A stretch of DNA of 64,000 bases from Balneolaceae bacterium (GCA_034521445.1 JAXHMM010000017.1:124001-188000), one strand, 5' to 3'; shown: positions 20,082-29,591, counted from the stretch's first letter. Program-made: numbers and translations. Notes: a model not told the origin generated them from the letters alone.

Positions 20082-21155
20082 CTAGGCTTGCCGGGTGAGC
20101 CAGCGGAGGGGATCGGTGCCATCGGGCTTCCAGTGCAGGGGCGGGGACTGTGCATCGGTCAGGTATTCCGAGCGCTCCGCCCAGCCCGGCACTTCCGCCT
20201 CCGGATGCGGCAGGTAGACCGACTGCAGTCGGGGACCGAATTGACCGGCCAGGTCGGCCACCGTCTCCTCGTCGCCCTGGACCCAGTAGCAGATGAAATC
20301 ACGGTCCAGCTCCAGTCCCCCCTCCTGCACCAGGAAGTGGTCCAGCCAGGCCTGGGGGCGCTCCACGGCCTTGTTGTAGGCGAAGCGGTGGCGCAGGGCG
20401 GGTCCCGGCTGCAGATACTGCGGATTCTCCAGCCAGAAAGACTCGATATAGTCGGTCCACTCGCATTTGATCTCATCCAACGGCCACGGGGCCACCACCA
20501 CGGCCACCGAGCGGCAGCCCATGCCCCCGTAGCGGAAAACGGCCTCGGTCAGATCCTCCATTACGCGCGGATCGCGCCGGTCCACCCAGGCCAGGGAAAA
20601 GCCGGCGGTTCGTACCAGGAAACGCGCATCACGGGAGGCCATGTCCCCCTCCTCCACGGCGCGGCGAACCGGGGGCACCGAGCGCTCCGAGCCGGCAAAG
20701 AGCACCGCCTCGTGGGCCATGCCCTCAAAATCGCTCAGCCGGTGGGTCCACTGTACCTGCCGGTCGTTCCAGCCGGCGGTCTTCTTCACTTCGTTCAGGA
20801 AGGTGGGCATCAGGTAGGGATCCTTGCGGGAGATCTTACCGCTGTAGCGTCCCCCGCCGAGAAGTACCGCCAGGGCGTCCTGCATGCCGACCAGGGGCAG
20901 GTTGCCGGCGTGCAGACAGAGGGTCAGCGGAGCGGGCGCATGACCCTCCTCCAAGCCAGCCCTTTCGACCCAGGTGCGCAGTCCTTCCGGGGTGCAGCTC
21001 CGGCGAAGGGCCTGCAGGGCGTTCCGCACGTCGGGCAGGGAGAAGTAGCCCTCATCCACGGTACGTTCCACCGCCTCTTGCAGATAGGCGTTCTCCTCGT
21101 GCAGCCAGTTCTCACAGGCTTCGGCCAGATATGATATGCGTCTTTCAAGTTCCAT
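20082..21155 (-). CDS. LuxC-like acyl-CoA reductase
   Basis: This encodes 357 residues similar to LuxC fatty-acyl-CoA/acyl-protein reductase, a member of the aldehyde dehydrogenase superfamily. Visible landmarks are LCLHAGNLPLVGMQDALAVL and the catalytic-cysteine segment RYGGMGCRSVAVVVAP (Cys214). In light-emitting bacteria LuxC makes the long-chain aldehyde for luciferase, but no luxA/B gene is present here. The start codon overlaps the stop of the LuxE-like gene by one base (TAATG), so the two are translationally coupled and probably form an acyl-activation and reduction pair. The product, a fatty aldehyde or acyl-protein intermediate, is inferred from family knowledge only. Confidence 0.82.
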   Translation of the reverse strand: MELERRISYLAEACENWLHEENAYLQEAVERTVDEGYFSLPDVRNALQALRRSCTPEGLRTWVERAGLEEGHAPAPLTLCLHAGNLPLVGMQDALAVLLGGGRYSGKISRKDPYLMPTFLNEVKKTAGWNDRQVQWTHRLSDFEGMAHEAVLFAGSERSVPPVRRAVEEGDMASRDARFLVRTAGFSLAWVDRRDPRVMEDLTEAVFRYGGMGCRSVAVVVAPWPLDEIKCEWTDYIESFWLENPQYLQPGPALRHRFAYNKAVERPQAWLDHFLVQEGGLELDRDFICYWVQGDEETVADLAGQFGPRLQSVYLPHPEAEVPGWAERSEYLTDAQSPPLHWKPDGTDPLRWLTRQA

Positions 21156-22162
21156 TAATCCCTGTCAATCAAGAAGTTACACCCTCTCATATTATCTGGT
21201 TTCCATCTTCCCTCCACCCGAAACTTGCCCTTGCCGTTATGTGCCCCGCGGTCTCCTGTGAGCAGGAAGGCGCAGGAGTGGCGGTTGGCCAGATCCACAA
21301 AGCCCAGCAGTCCCTCCTGCCCCGGGGGGAGTGCACGGGAGGGATCGTCGGGATCGCGCACGGTCACGCCCAGCCAGGGCGGGCTGTGAAACCAGCTGCC
21401 CCCGGTGGCGTAGGCCTGGCTGAGCATCTCGGCCATGCCGTACTCGGAGTGCACACGGGAGATGTCCAGACCGAAGCCTCGGGAGAGCCTGCGGTGCAAC
21501 TCATCGCGGTTCATTTCCCGGCGTCGGGTTTTCATGCCCCCTGTTTCGATAACCACGCTGTCGGAGGGAAGAGGGGGCGCGCCCGCCTCCAACAGATCCA
21601 GCAGACCGAAGGCCGCCCCAAAGAGCACCAGCGAGCGCCCGCTCTCCTGTACCACTTCAACAGCTCCGCCCTCGTAGGCCTCGCCCAGCGGAAGGAAGCG
21701 GCTGAGGGGACTCCCGCTGGCTTCGATGAGTTCGCGCAGCATCCAGATGAGGGAGGAATCGGGGTTCTCGCTATAGCCGGGCGTGCAGGCCCAGACCGCC
21801 GAGCTTTCCAGGCGGTAGTGGCGGCGAAAGCCGCGGAGCAGGGAGTCGCGGTAGCGTTCCGGATCGGGCACGCGGTGCACGCTGCGCGGGCCCCCGCCGG
21901 TGCCGCTGCTGCGGAAGAGGAGATCCTCTTCATCGTCCTCGACGCCATTCTCCCCTGTCGGGGTGATTACCTCGGCATCGGCGAAAGCGCGCACGGGCAA
22001 GAGGGGAAAGTCGTCTGGGTAACCGGATACCTGCTCCGGAGCCCCCAGAGCATCGCAGAAACGGCCATAGACAGGATTCTCCGCCCGCTGGAGGCGGTAG
22101 AGAGCGGAAGCCTTCCCGGCAAAGGGAATATCTTCCGAAAATAGCTCCTTCGTGTCACTCAT
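21155..22162 (-). CDS. LuxE-like acyl-protein synthetase/acyltransferase
   Basis: This encodes 335 residues resembling LuxE acyl-protein synthetase and the wider adenylate-forming acyltransferases. The ATP-binding loop is FRSSGTGGGPRSVHRV (near residue 85-100). The adenosine-region motif is SEYGMAEMLSQAY, preceded by VIETGGMKTRRREM. The family activates a fatty acid as acyl-AMP and passes it to a cysteine on itself and then to the LuxC-type reductase. It sits 24 bases after purB on the same strand, with the luxC-like gene overlapping its stop. A ferredoxin gene that I recall near such pairs in other Bacteroidota is not seen here. Confidence 0.8.
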   Translation of the reverse strand: MSDTKELFSEDIPFAGKASALYRLQRAENPVYGRFCDALGAPEQVSGYPDDFPLLPVRAFADAEVITPTGENGVEDDEEDLLFRSSGTGGGPRSVHRVPDPERYRDSLLRGFRRHYRLESSAVWACTPGYSENPDSSLIWMLRELIEASGSPLSRFLPLGEAYEGGAVEVVQESGRSLVLFGAAFGLLDLLEAGAPPLPSDSVVIETGGMKTRRREMNRDELHRRLSRGFGLDISRVHSEYGMAEMLSQAYATGGSWFHSPPWLGVTVRDPDDPSRALPPGQEGLLGFVDLANRHSCAFLLTGDRGAHNGKGKFRVEGRWKPDNMRGCNFLIDRD

Positions 22163-22186
22163 GACGGAAAAGGGATTACAGGGGAC

Positions 22187-23482
22187 TCAGGCGAGACCCA
22201 CGCGCTTGAAAATGCGGTCCACGTTTCGCGTGTGGTGGTCCAGGTCGAATGCCTCGTCGATATCCTCAGCCTCCAGGTAGCCGGTAACCGTATCGTCGGC
22301 CTCCACCAGCTCACGGAACATGCGCTTCTCTTCCCATGCCTTCATGGCCAGTGGCTGCACCGTGTCGTAAGCCTCCTCGCGTGAGAGGCCGCGGTCGATG
22401 AGCATGTGCAGAAGCCGCTGGGAGAAGGTGAGCCCGTAGGTGCGCCAGATGTTCTCCTCCATGTTCTCGGGATAGACGCGTAGATTTTCAATCACACCCG
22501 CAAAGCGGTGCAGCATGTAGTCGAGCAGGATGGTAGCGTCGGGCAGGATGATGCGCTCTACGGAGGAGTGTGAGATATCGCGTTCGTGCCAGAGGGGAAT
22601 GTTTTCGTAGGCGGAGGTGACATAGCCCCGTAGCACGCGCGAGCAGCCGCTGATGTTCTCCGAGCTGACCGGATTGCGCTTGTGCGGCATGGAGGAGGAG
22701 CCCTTCTGGCCCTGGCGAAAATGCTCCTCGGCCTCCCTCACCTCGCTGCGCTGCAGGTGGCGCACTTCCACGGCCATCTTCTCCAGCGTGGAGCCCACCA
22801 GGGCCAGCACGGAGACGTAGTGGGCATGGCGGTCGCGCTGCAGCGTCTGGGTGGAGATGGGCGCCGGGGCAAGTCCCAGTTTCTCACAGGCGTACTCCTC
22901 CACCTCCGGCGGGATATTGGCGAAGGTGCCCACGGAGCCACTCATTTTGCCGAATTCCACGTCCGTCGCCGCTTTCTCGAAGCGATCGATGTTGCGCTGC
23001 ATCTCGGCGTACCAGAGGGCGCATTTGAGCCCGAAGGTCGTGGGCTCGGCGTGCACTCCGTGGGTACGTCCCATCATAACGGTATACTTGTGCTCACGCG
23101 CCTTTGCGGCCAGCACCTCGGACATGCGGGACAGTCCCTCGCGCAGGATGGTGTTGGCCTGTTTGAGGCGCACCCCGTAGGAAGTGTCCACCACGTCGGT
23201 GGAGGTGAGCCCGTAATGCACCCATTTCTTTTCGGGTCCCAGCGTCTCTGAAACTGCTCGCGTAAAGGCCACCACATCGTGGCGGGTCTCCTTTTCGATC
23301 TCCTTGATGCGTCCCACATCAAAATCCGCCTTTTCGTAGAGGGTCTCCACGTCCTCCTCGGGTATTTTGCCGAGACGGCTCCAGGCCGAACAGGCGGCCA
23401 GTTCCACCTCAAGCCAGGAACGAAACTGGTTTTCGAGAGACCAGATGTCCGACATCTCCTTGCGTGCGTACCTTTCGATCAT
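22187..23482 (-). CDS. purB: Adenylosuccinate lyase
   Basis: This encodes a 431-residue enzyme of the fumarase/aspartase superfamily. It acts twice in purine synthesis, releasing fumarate from SAICAR and from adenylosuccinate. The family signature [12 protein letters not shown] is intact, as are [12 protein letters not shown] (catalytic His region) and [13 protein letters not shown]. The length fits the bacterial 430-residue class. It is followed by the luxE-like gene on the same strand. The purine partner purC lies elsewhere in the window (38940-39911), so the genes are dispersed. Upstream is a 93-base non-coding spacer to the M48 gene. Confidence 0.95.
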   Translation of the reverse strand: MIERYARKEMSDIWSLENQFRSWLEVELAACSAWSRLGKIPEEDVETLYEKADFDVGRIKEIEKETRHDVVAFTRAVSETLGPEKKWVHYGLTSTDVVDTSYGVRLKQANTILREGLSRMSEVLAAKAREHKYTVMMGRTHGVHAEPTTFGLKCALWYAEMQRNIDRFEKAATDVEFGKMSGSVGTFANIPPEVEEYACEKLGLAPAPISTQTLQRDRHAHYVSVLALVGSTLEKMAVEVRHLQRSEVREAEEHFRQGQKGSSSMPHKRNPVSSENISGCSRVLRGYVTSAYENIPLWHERDISHSSVERIILPDATILLDYMLHRFAGVIENLRVYPENMEENIWRTYGLTFSQRLLHMLIDRGLSREEAYDTVQPLAMKAWEEKRMFRELVEADDTVTGYLEAEDIDEAFDLDHHTRNVDRIFKRVGLA

Positions 23483-23575
23483 GAATGGGGGAAATTAGTT
23501 TTTGGCGTGGGTTCCGGAACAAGATATTAAAAGTAGGGCGCAATGGATAAGGGAATCGGGGACGGAAGATCCGGT

Positions 23576-25099
23576 CTACCGCCCGCCTGCCGGAACCTTC
23601 AGGAGGGTGCCCTCGGCAATGACCTGGCCGTCCTCCACCTGGTTCAGGATGGCGATCTCTTCCAGGGTAACCTCGCCGGGCAGCGGCTGCGGCAGCAGCG
23701 CGGCCAGGTCGCCCTCTCTTTGGGCGGGACGAACCTCCAGGCGCAGGGGACGGATGGCGAGAATGTCAGGATTGTCGAGCTCCCGGAAAGAACTTGCGGT
23801 TCGACCGAAGGTCTGCTCGTAACGGCCGTAACGTTCGGCATAGGTGTAGGAGGTGAAGCGGTAGATGAGGTCGCCGTAGGCCACGGCGCGCACGCGGTAG
23901 CGTACCTGGTTTCCCTCCTGTGTATCGGCGGAAGCTTCGGCTTCGTAGGCCGTCAACCCGTGCTGGCTGTCCTGTGACTGATCCAGGACGGTGATACCCT
24001 CCTGGTTGAGGAAGGCCTCGACCGAGGCGCGCGGGCTGTCGTGCTCGCTGTCGATCTGCAATAGGGTGACGGCGTCTTCTTCGGGGCTGACCGCGGCCAC
24101 AAGATTACGCTGGTTGATGAGCTGCCAGTCATCGGGCCGGTCGAAGCGGAAGGCCAGGTCGGGATGGTAAAAAACTCCTTCGCGCGAAAATCCTTCGCGG
24201 GGGTTCTCTCCGTAGACCAGTCCCTCGAGGCGTCTTAGGTAGTCTTCGCGTTCAATCACCTCCTGCGGGTAGCCTTGCTCGGCCCAGTCCCGGGCCAGTT
24301 CGGGGATGGTCTCAGCCCGGACAGCCGGGTCGGGATGGGTGGACTGGAAGGTGGGCAGGGAGTGCCCCGACTGTGCGGAGATACGCTGCAGCGTGGTGAA
24401 GAAGTCGGCCCCTTCGGCCGCCTCGTAGCGCTGCCGCGCGGCGTACTCCACACCCAGTGCGTCCGATTCCCTTTCGTCCTCGCGGCTGTAGCTCAGAAAT
24501 AGAAACTGCGCGGCCTGGCTGCCGGCCGCCAGGATGTCGCCGCCGGGCACACCCAGCAGCTCCTGACCCGCAATGGCGCCGCCCAGCAGGGCAAGCTGGC
24601 CGACCTGCTGCTCCAGGGCACGCTGGGAGGCATGGCGCGCGGCCACGTGGCCGATTTCGTGTCCCAGCACCACAGCGAGCTGCGCCTCGTTCTCCAGGTG
24701 CGCCAGCAGTCCCCGCGTCACGTAGACGTAGCCTCCCGGCAGGGCAAAGGCGTTGACGACGGGCGAGTCGAGCACGCGGAAGGTGAATTCGGTCTCTCGG
24801 TACTTTTGCTGGCTGTCCTCACGCCGCATGTGGCTCACCTCCAGCATGCTCCGGCCCACGCGGTCGACGTAGTCCTGGATCTCCTCATCGGGATAGACGC
24901 CGTATTGCTGCTGTATCTGCCGGTCGGCCTCCTCGCCCAGCCTCAGTTCCTGCTCCCAGCTCCAGGCATAGGCGCGGCGGTTGCCGGTTATGGGACTTTT
25001 CTGCACCGAGCAGGCGGAGGTGAGCAGGGCCAGAAGGAGCACGGCGAGGAGACGGACAGCGGATCCCGGCCGGCGGCGTTGAAACGAAGATGTGTTCAT
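23576..25099 (-). CDS. M48-family metalloprotease, lipoprotein
   Basis: This encodes a 507-residue predicted lipoprotein with lipobox LLTSAC (Cys30). The zinc metalloprotease motif HEIGH is at residues 147-151 (AVVLGHEIGHVAARH), preceded by FALPGGYVYVTRGLLAHLENEAQLA. This is typical of the M48 subgroup with BepA/YcaL-like periplasmic proteases that take part in envelope protein quality control. The C-terminal 200 residues form a second domain, ending with a LysM-like segment (EIAILNQVEDGQVIAEGTLL). It is probably anchored in the envelope facing the periplasm. It is the downstream neighbour of the DUF2779 gene on the same strand. Confidence 0.9.
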   Translation of the reverse strand: MNTSSFQRRRPGSAVRLLAVLLLALLTSACSVQKSPITGNRRAYAWSWEQELRLGEEADRQIQQQYGVYPDEEIQDYVDRVGRSMLEVSHMRREDSQQKYRETEFTFRVLDSPVVNAFALPGGYVYVTRGLLAHLENEAQLAVVLGHEIGHVAARHASQRALEQQVGQLALLGGAIAGQELLGVPGGDILAAGSQAAQFLFLSYSREDERESDALGVEYAARQRYEAAEGADFFTTLQRISAQSGHSLPTFQSTHPDPAVRAETIPELARDWAEQGYPQEVIEREDYLRRLEGLVYGENPREGFSREGVFYHPDLAFRFDRPDDWQLINQRNLVAAVSPEEDAVTLLQIDSEHDSPRASVEAFLNQEGITVLDQSQDSQHGLTAYEAEASADTQEGNQVRYRVRAVAYGDLIYRFTSYTYAERYGRYEQTFGRTASSFRELDNPDILAIRPLRLEVRPAQREGDLAALLPQPLPGEVTLEEIAILNQVEDGQVIAEGTLLKVPAGGR

Positions 25100-25124
25100 G
25101 TAATTGGTGTCTGAAAGTAGAGGG

Positions 25125-27026
25125 TCAGGAATCTTGTACTTGAAATGCGCATCCGCTGTTCCAGTGCTGGAAAATCATCAGCATGGCCAACGTGTCCAAC
25201 TCGCAGTATTTAAGCAACGAAGAGAGGCGGTCCTGGCGTTCGTCCACTCCGAGCCGGCCGGCACGCAGATCCGCATAGCTGGTCATGGCCTCCGCCCCCC
25301 GCTGCACGTCCGCCCCGCCCTGTTCCACCAGGATGCGGTAGGGGCTGCGCACCCCGCCCTTCCCGTCGGGCTGCCACCAGACGATTCCGTCGAAATTGGA
25401 GCCGCGGTAGGGGCGGCTCCAGCGCTCCTGCAGCACTCCGCCCATCGCCATGACTGCACGCACCACCTCCTTCAGGCCGAGGGAGTCCTCCATGTGGCGG
25501 TTGTAGTAGTAGTCGCGCACCAGCCGGCTCATGTCGGCCAGCTGGACGGCCGGTCTTCCCTCCGCCCCGTCCAGCAGAGCGTCCAGCCAATCGAGTAGCT
25601 CCCGACGGTCTTCGGGTGCCCGTCCGCGTTGTTCCTCCCGCAGCTCACCGCGCATCTTGCGCAGGGCCTGTCCCTCGAATCCTGAATACTGCACGAGGGT
25701 GCCGCCGCCCGTCGAAGAGTCCGCTCCCAGCCCGGGCACCCTGGCCAGGTTGCGCAGCAGGGCATAGTTGCAGTAGCCCTCCCCGCCCCGGTCAATCCAC
25801 TGCCGGTGGCTCCACGACCCATCCTCGTGCAGGGTGTGGCAGGAGAACTGGAAAAGCTCCAGGTGATAGGGCGGTCGCCCTCCGCGGACAGGAACAGCGT
25901 AGGTGCCGGCTTCAAAATCAAGAAAGTACAGCGGGTAGCGCCAGGAGGCGAGCGCATCCGGCAGGCCGGGGCGCACGATCTCCTCCGGCAGCTCTCCACC
26001 CCGGTAGCCCCTCATCTGCAGGCCCTGCCGCTGCTTGGCGGTAAGGGGACGCTCCCCCGCGCGTACCTCGGCGACAGTGGCAATTTCCTCTTCCGGGATC
26101 TCATGCTGCAGGTAAATGCCCTCGCGGCTCCAGCGGCGTATGCCGGGACCGAAAAGTCCGAAGATGTGACGGTCGTCCTCCTCCATGCGGCCGCTCCAGC
26201 ACTCCCGGAAACCGTGCGGTTCCCGCCCGTCGTCCGGATCGAGGCGGAACTCGCAGCCGCGGCACTTGTAGCCCGGCGAAGGCTCGGGCCGCCGTTTCCC
26301 GCGCAGCAGCTCCACCGCACTTTCCATGGCGTCCGGCAGCTCCAGTCCGGCCCAGGAGGTGCCCCTGAAAAGCTCCCCGCGGCGTACACGCGAGACCTCC
26401 TCTTCGGCCTCCACCTCCACCAGGAGCGAAGACTCGGGATGTGGAAGCGGATCACCTTCCTCCAGCATGCGATGCAGGGCGTCGTTGGCAGCCCTGCCAC
26501 TGCGGCTGGGGAAGACAAGCAGGGGACGAAGCTTCTCCCCGGGAAGGCACCAGGAGACCACCTGCATGCGGAAGGCGAAGTCCAGGAGCGTTTCTCGCCA
26601 TGTATCGCGCACCGCCCCGCCCTTACCGCTCAGCCTGTGACGCCCCGGTTTAAAGGCGCGGGTCTGCACCAGAAGGCACTCCAGGCTCCCCTCCCGCCGG
26701 CGCAGCAGGGGAAGGCGGGCCCGGCAGCCGCGGTCTTCGAACTGCGCGTCATAGACCAGCTCCCAGCCCTGATCCAGGGCTTCCCGCGTGGCCCCAGCAG
26801 CGGCGGCATCCCCCTCCTTCTCTACGCGGAGTCCCCCGGGATGGACGGCCCTCAGAAGGGCTTCCAGCTGACGCCGATTGTAGCGGGCATGGCGCGCGTA
26901 GGTGCGTCTCTCCTCCTTTTCGGGATAGTCCAGGCGGTGGTAGCGCAGGCGGACGGGACACCTGGTGGCCGTGCGGAAAAGAAAGGAGCGCAGCAGGGGC
27001 GCTTCGCCTTGCGGTTTTGAGGCCAT
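25125..27026 (-). CDS. DUF2779-type nuclease-like protein (RecB-like N-terminus plus RNase H-like domain)
   Basis: This encodes a 633-residue cytosolic protein. The N-terminal half has TRCPVRLRYHR at the start and a Cys-containing segment YKCRGCEFRLDPD with a later RECW. That layout resembles Cas4/TM0106-like RecB-type nucleases with an Fe-S-binding Cys cluster. The C-terminal half has YFLDFEAGTYAVP and ends with YCELDTLAMLMI, which resembles a DEDD/RNase H-like exonuclease core as in DUF2779. The family has no settled biochemical role. No defence, CRISPR or mobile genes are nearby. Its neighbours are murB and an M48 protease, so context does not add a function. The fold assignment is pattern-based and should be read as probable. 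Confidence 0.65.
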   Translation of the reverse strand: MASKPQGEAPLLRSFLFRTATRCPVRLRYHRLDYPEKEERRTYARHARYNRRQLEALLRAVHPGGLRVEKEGDAAAAGATREALDQGWELVYDAQFEDRGCRARLPLLRRREGSLECLLVQTRAFKPGRHRLSGKGGAVRDTWRETLLDFAFRMQVVSWCLPGEKLRPLLVFPSRSGRAANDALHRMLEEGDPLPHPESSLLVEVEAEEEVSRVRRGELFRGTSWAGLELPDAMESAVELLRGKRRPEPSPGYKCRGCEFRLDPDDGREPHGFRECWSGRMEEDDRHIFGLFGPGIRRWSREGIYLQHEIPEEEIATVAEVRAGERPLTAKQRQGLQMRGYRGGELPEEIVRPGLPDALASWRYPLYFLDFEAGTYAVPVRGGRPPYHLELFQFSCHTLHEDGSWSHRQWIDRGGEGYCNYALLRNLARVPGLGADSSTGGGTLVQYSGFEGQALRKMRGELREEQRGRAPEDRRELLDWLDALLDGAEGRPAVQLADMSRLVRDYYYNRHMEDSLGLKEVVRAVMAMGGVLQERWSRPYRGSNFDGIVWWQPDGKGGVRSPYRILVEQGGADVQRGAEAMTSYADLRAGRLGVDERQDRLSSLLKYCELDTLAMLMIFQHWNSGCAFQVQDS

Positions 27027-28055
27027 TCAGCTTATGATATTCACTTCCGGTACCAGTTCAATGCCAAAGACGCCGGCCACCTCGTCGCGGATGCGGCGGG
27101 CCAGCTCCCAGACCTCGTGGCCGGTAGCCCCGCCGTGGTTGACGATGACCAGGGCCTGCTGCCGGTAGGTGCCCACGGGTCCAACTCTACGTCCCTTCCA
27201 GCCCGTTTCCTCTATAAGCCAGCCTGCCGGTACCTTCACCCGGCCTTCGCCCGCCGGATAGTGGGGCATGCCGGGCCAGCGCTCCCGGAGTTCCTCAAAG
27301 CGTGGACGATTGATCACCGGATTTTTGAAAAAACTGCCGGCATTGCCCAGGTCGTCCGGGTCGGGCAGCTTGCTGCGTCGCTCGGCCATGACCGCACGGC
27401 TGACCTGGTCGATGTCGGGATTGACGATGCCCTCTCTCTCCAGGCGTCGGCGCAGGGCGTCGTAGCCAGTGTTCACTTCGTGCTGAAGGGAAAGCCGAAG
27501 TGTCACGTCGGCCACCAGCCATTGTCCCCTGCCCTCCCCCTTGAAATAGCTGTCGCGATAGCCAAAACGGCACGCCTCGCGGTCGAAGGTGCGCGTTGTG
27601 CCGTCCGACAGGTTAACCGCCGTGAGGGAATGGAAAACGCCGGAGAGCTCCGCCCCGTAGGCGCCGATGTTCTGTATGGGCGCGGCGCCTACGGTGCCGG
27701 GAATGAGGGAAAGATTTTCGATACCGCCCCACCCCTGCTCTACACAGTGGCGAACCAGTGCGTGCCAGTTCTCGCCTGCGCCCGCTTTCAGCCATAGGTG
27801 GCGGTCGTCGCGGGCGATTACCTCCCGACCGCCAACGGCCACGTGCGCCACGATTCCGTCCACATCGCCCAGGAACAGAACGTTGCTTCCGCCACCCAGG
27901 ATATGCACCGGACGCTCCCGGCTGGGGGGCGCTTCGAGCAGTCGTGCCACGTCGGGGATTTCCCGGATTTTGACAAACCATCCGGCCGTGGCCCCCACGC
28001 CAAGCGTATTGTAGGGAGCGAGATCGACGTGTCGTCGGATGGAAAAATCGGCCAT
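27027..28055 (-). CDS. murB: UDP-N-acetylenolpyruvoylglucosamine reductase
   Basis: This encodes 342 residues from ATG 28055. A longer open frame upstream lies within the CNNM gene and is not used. MurB is the FAD/NADPH enzyme that reduces UDP-GlcNAc-enolpyruvate to UDP-MurNAc in peptidoglycan synthesis. Landmarks are NTLGVGATAGWFV, the FAD-binding HILGGGSNVLFLGDVDG, SLIPGTVGAAPIQNIGAYG, the catalytic region LGNAGSFFKNPVI and PAGWLIEETGWKG. The length and the type I pattern match the E. coli enzyme. It starts two bases after the stop of the CNNM gene and continues the minus-strand run. Confidence 0.95.
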   Translation of the reverse strand: MADFSIRRHVDLAPYNTLGVGATAGWFVKIREIPDVARLLEAPPSRERPVHILGGGSNVLFLGDVDGIVAHVAVGGREVIARDDRHLWLKAGAGENWHALVRHCVEQGWGGIENLSLIPGTVGAAPIQNIGAYGAELSGVFHSLTAVNLSDGTTRTFDREACRFGYRDSYFKGEGRGQWLVADVTLRLSLQHEVNTGYDALRRRLEREGIVNPDIDQVSRAVMAERRSKLPDPDDLGNAGSFFKNPVINRPRFEELRERWPGMPHYPAGEGRVKVPAGWLIEETGWKGRRVGPVGTYRQQALVIVNHGGATGHEVWELARRIRDEVAGVFGIELVPEVNIIS

Positions 28056-28057
28056 GC

Positions 28058-29458
28058 TTACTTGTTTTCCCTGCTGTCGGAAGAGCGGGGCCGGGCGTTT
28101 CCGGGCTGCACACGCACGCGGAGCTTGCGCACCCGGTTGTTCTGCACGGAGTGGATGGTAAGTTCCAGGTTGCCGTAGTAAACCCGCTCGCCCACATTGG
28201 GGATGCGTTCGGTGAGATGGTAAACAAGTCCCCCCAACGTCTCGTACTCGTCCTGGTCGGAGGTCAGCTCGCACTCGATGATCTCCTCCATGTCGTCCAG
28301 ATCGATTTTGGCATCGAAGATGTAGACCCCGTTCTTGAAACGGGTGTAGAGCTTCTCCTCGTTGTCGTCGTACTCGTCGGTAATGTCGCCCACAATCTCC
28401 TCCAGGATGTCGTCCAGGGTGATCAGCCCTTCGGTCCCCCCGTACTCGTCCACCACAATAGCGATATGCGTCTTTTCCTGCTGGAAGTCGCGCAGCAGGT
28501 CGTCCAGCTTCTTGGTGGCCGGAATAAATAGCGCCTTTCGGGCAATGGAGCGCCAATTAATGGTGGTGCGCTCGATGTCGGAATTGATGTAGGGAAGCAC
28601 GTCCTTGGCGTAGATCACGCCCAGGATGTTGTCCAGGTCACTTTGGAAAAGGGGCATGCGCGAGAGGTTTCTGCCGCGGATCAGCTCGAGTACCTCATGC
28701 AGGGTGTTCTCGGTGGATACGGCTACGACATTCACCCGCGAGGTCATGATTTCGCGTACCGAGGTGGTGCCGAACTCGATGACGTTCTCGATGATCTCGC
28801 GCTCATCGCTCTTCAGCGAGCCCTCCATCTCGCTAACCTCCGCCATGGTCTTGATGTCCTCTGAGGTCATCTTGGCGCTGGGTTTGGGAAGACGCCCCTC
28901 CAGGCTGAGAGTGCTGCTGGCGATCCAGCGCGACAGGGGCTTTAGCAGCACGAAAAAGAAATAAATGAAGCGGCTGATACGCCGGGAGGTCTGAAGGGAG
29001 TTGTTGATGGCGATGAGCTTGGGGGTAATCTCGCTCAGAATAAGGATGGTAAAGGTGAGCACCAGCACTTCAATGGTGAAAGCCAGGACTTCAGGCAGCC
29101 CGTACCATGCGGCCACCTGGCCGGTAAGCACGGCCGCCAGCACGGAAGTGACAATGTTGGCCACAGTGTTGCCGATTAGGATGGTGGCCAGCAGGCGACG
29201 CGGCTTCTCCAGCATGCGCAGGATGAGTTGGTCGGCGGTACCTTCCATCTCTCCCTCGATAAGCAGGTCCGGTTTGCGGGAGATAGAGAAGAGGGCTACC
29301 TCCGATCCCGAAAATAGCGCTGAAAAGACCAGTCCCAGCAGGATAAACAGCCCCTGGACGGCCAGAGTGAGCACGGAGGGTGCCTCTCCGGAAAATACGT
29401 GCTCCTGCATCATCAGGAGTAGGTCTCCCATCATGTATAGACTGCCGGGATCGTCCAA
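28058..29458 (-). CDS. CNNM/CorC-type transporter-associated membrane protein (hemolysin family)
   Basis: This encodes a 466-residue protein with an N-terminal DUF21/CNNM membrane domain (about residues 30-200; GLVFSALFSGSEVALFSISR, IGNTVANIVTSVLAAVLTG, ILSEITPKLIAI). Two CBS domains (about 220-360; REIMTSRVNVVAVS, HIAIVVDEYGGTEGLITLDD) follow, then a CorC/HlyC C-terminal domain (LGGLVYHLTERIPNVGERV). Such proteins handle Mg2+/Co2+ efflux or regulate it, and the family also includes the gliding protein GldE in some Bacteroidota. The sequence does not prove the cation. The gene follows ssb after a terminator and is read together with murB downstream. Confidence 0.87.
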   Translation of the reverse strand: MDDPGSLYMMGDLLLMMQEHVFSGEAPSVLTLAVQGLFILLGLVFSALFSGSEVALFSISRKPDLLIEGEMEGTADQLILRMLEKPRRLLATILIGNTVANIVTSVLAAVLTGQVAAWYGLPEVLAFTIEVLVLTFTILILSEITPKLIAINNSLQTSRRISRFIYFFFVLLKPLSRWIASSTLSLEGRLPKPSAKMTSEDIKTMAEVSEMEGSLKSDEREIIENVIEFGTTSVREIMTSRVNVVAVSTENTLHEVLELIRGRNLSRMPLFQSDLDNILGVIYAKDVLPYINSDIERTTINWRSIARKALFIPATKKLDDLLRDFQQEKTHIAIVVDEYGGTEGLITLDDILEEIVGDITDEYDDNEEKLYTRFKNGVYIFDAKIDLDDMEEIIECELTSDQDEYETLGGLVYHLTERIPNVGERVYYGNLELTIHSVQNNRVRKLRVRVQPGNARPRSSDSRENK

Positions 29459-29520
29459 GGACGCAACATTCGGTTCATCGGTTTCAGAGGCCTGCGGGTT
29501 CCCGCGGGGTGCAAGATAAG

Positions 29521-29552
29521 AAAAAAGCGGTGGATTGCACGCAATCCACCGC
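29521..29552 (-). terminator. Rho-independent terminator of ssb
   Basis: A perfect 11-base-pair stem, GCGGTGGATTG with loop CACG and CAATCCACCGC, lies at 29527-29552. On the minus strand it is followed at once by a run of six T residues (29526-29521). It sits 40 bases after the ssb stop and before the CNNM gene start, so it ends the ssb transcript and separates it from the CNNM/murB run. Confidence 0.92.
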
Positions 29553-29591
29553 CTGGCAGGGTCCTTCCGTTATTCGGGTCAGGTGTAGGGC

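Noticed and set aside
20082-22162. Light-emission (lux) operon
   Set aside because: Only luxC- and luxE-like genes are present; luxA, luxB and luxD are absent, so bioluminescence is not supported.
27027-28556. Longer start for murB reaching into the CNNM gene
   Set aside because: The extra 167 residues are out-of-frame translation of the CNNM gene. The MurB family starts near MADFSIRRHVDLAPYNT at 28055.
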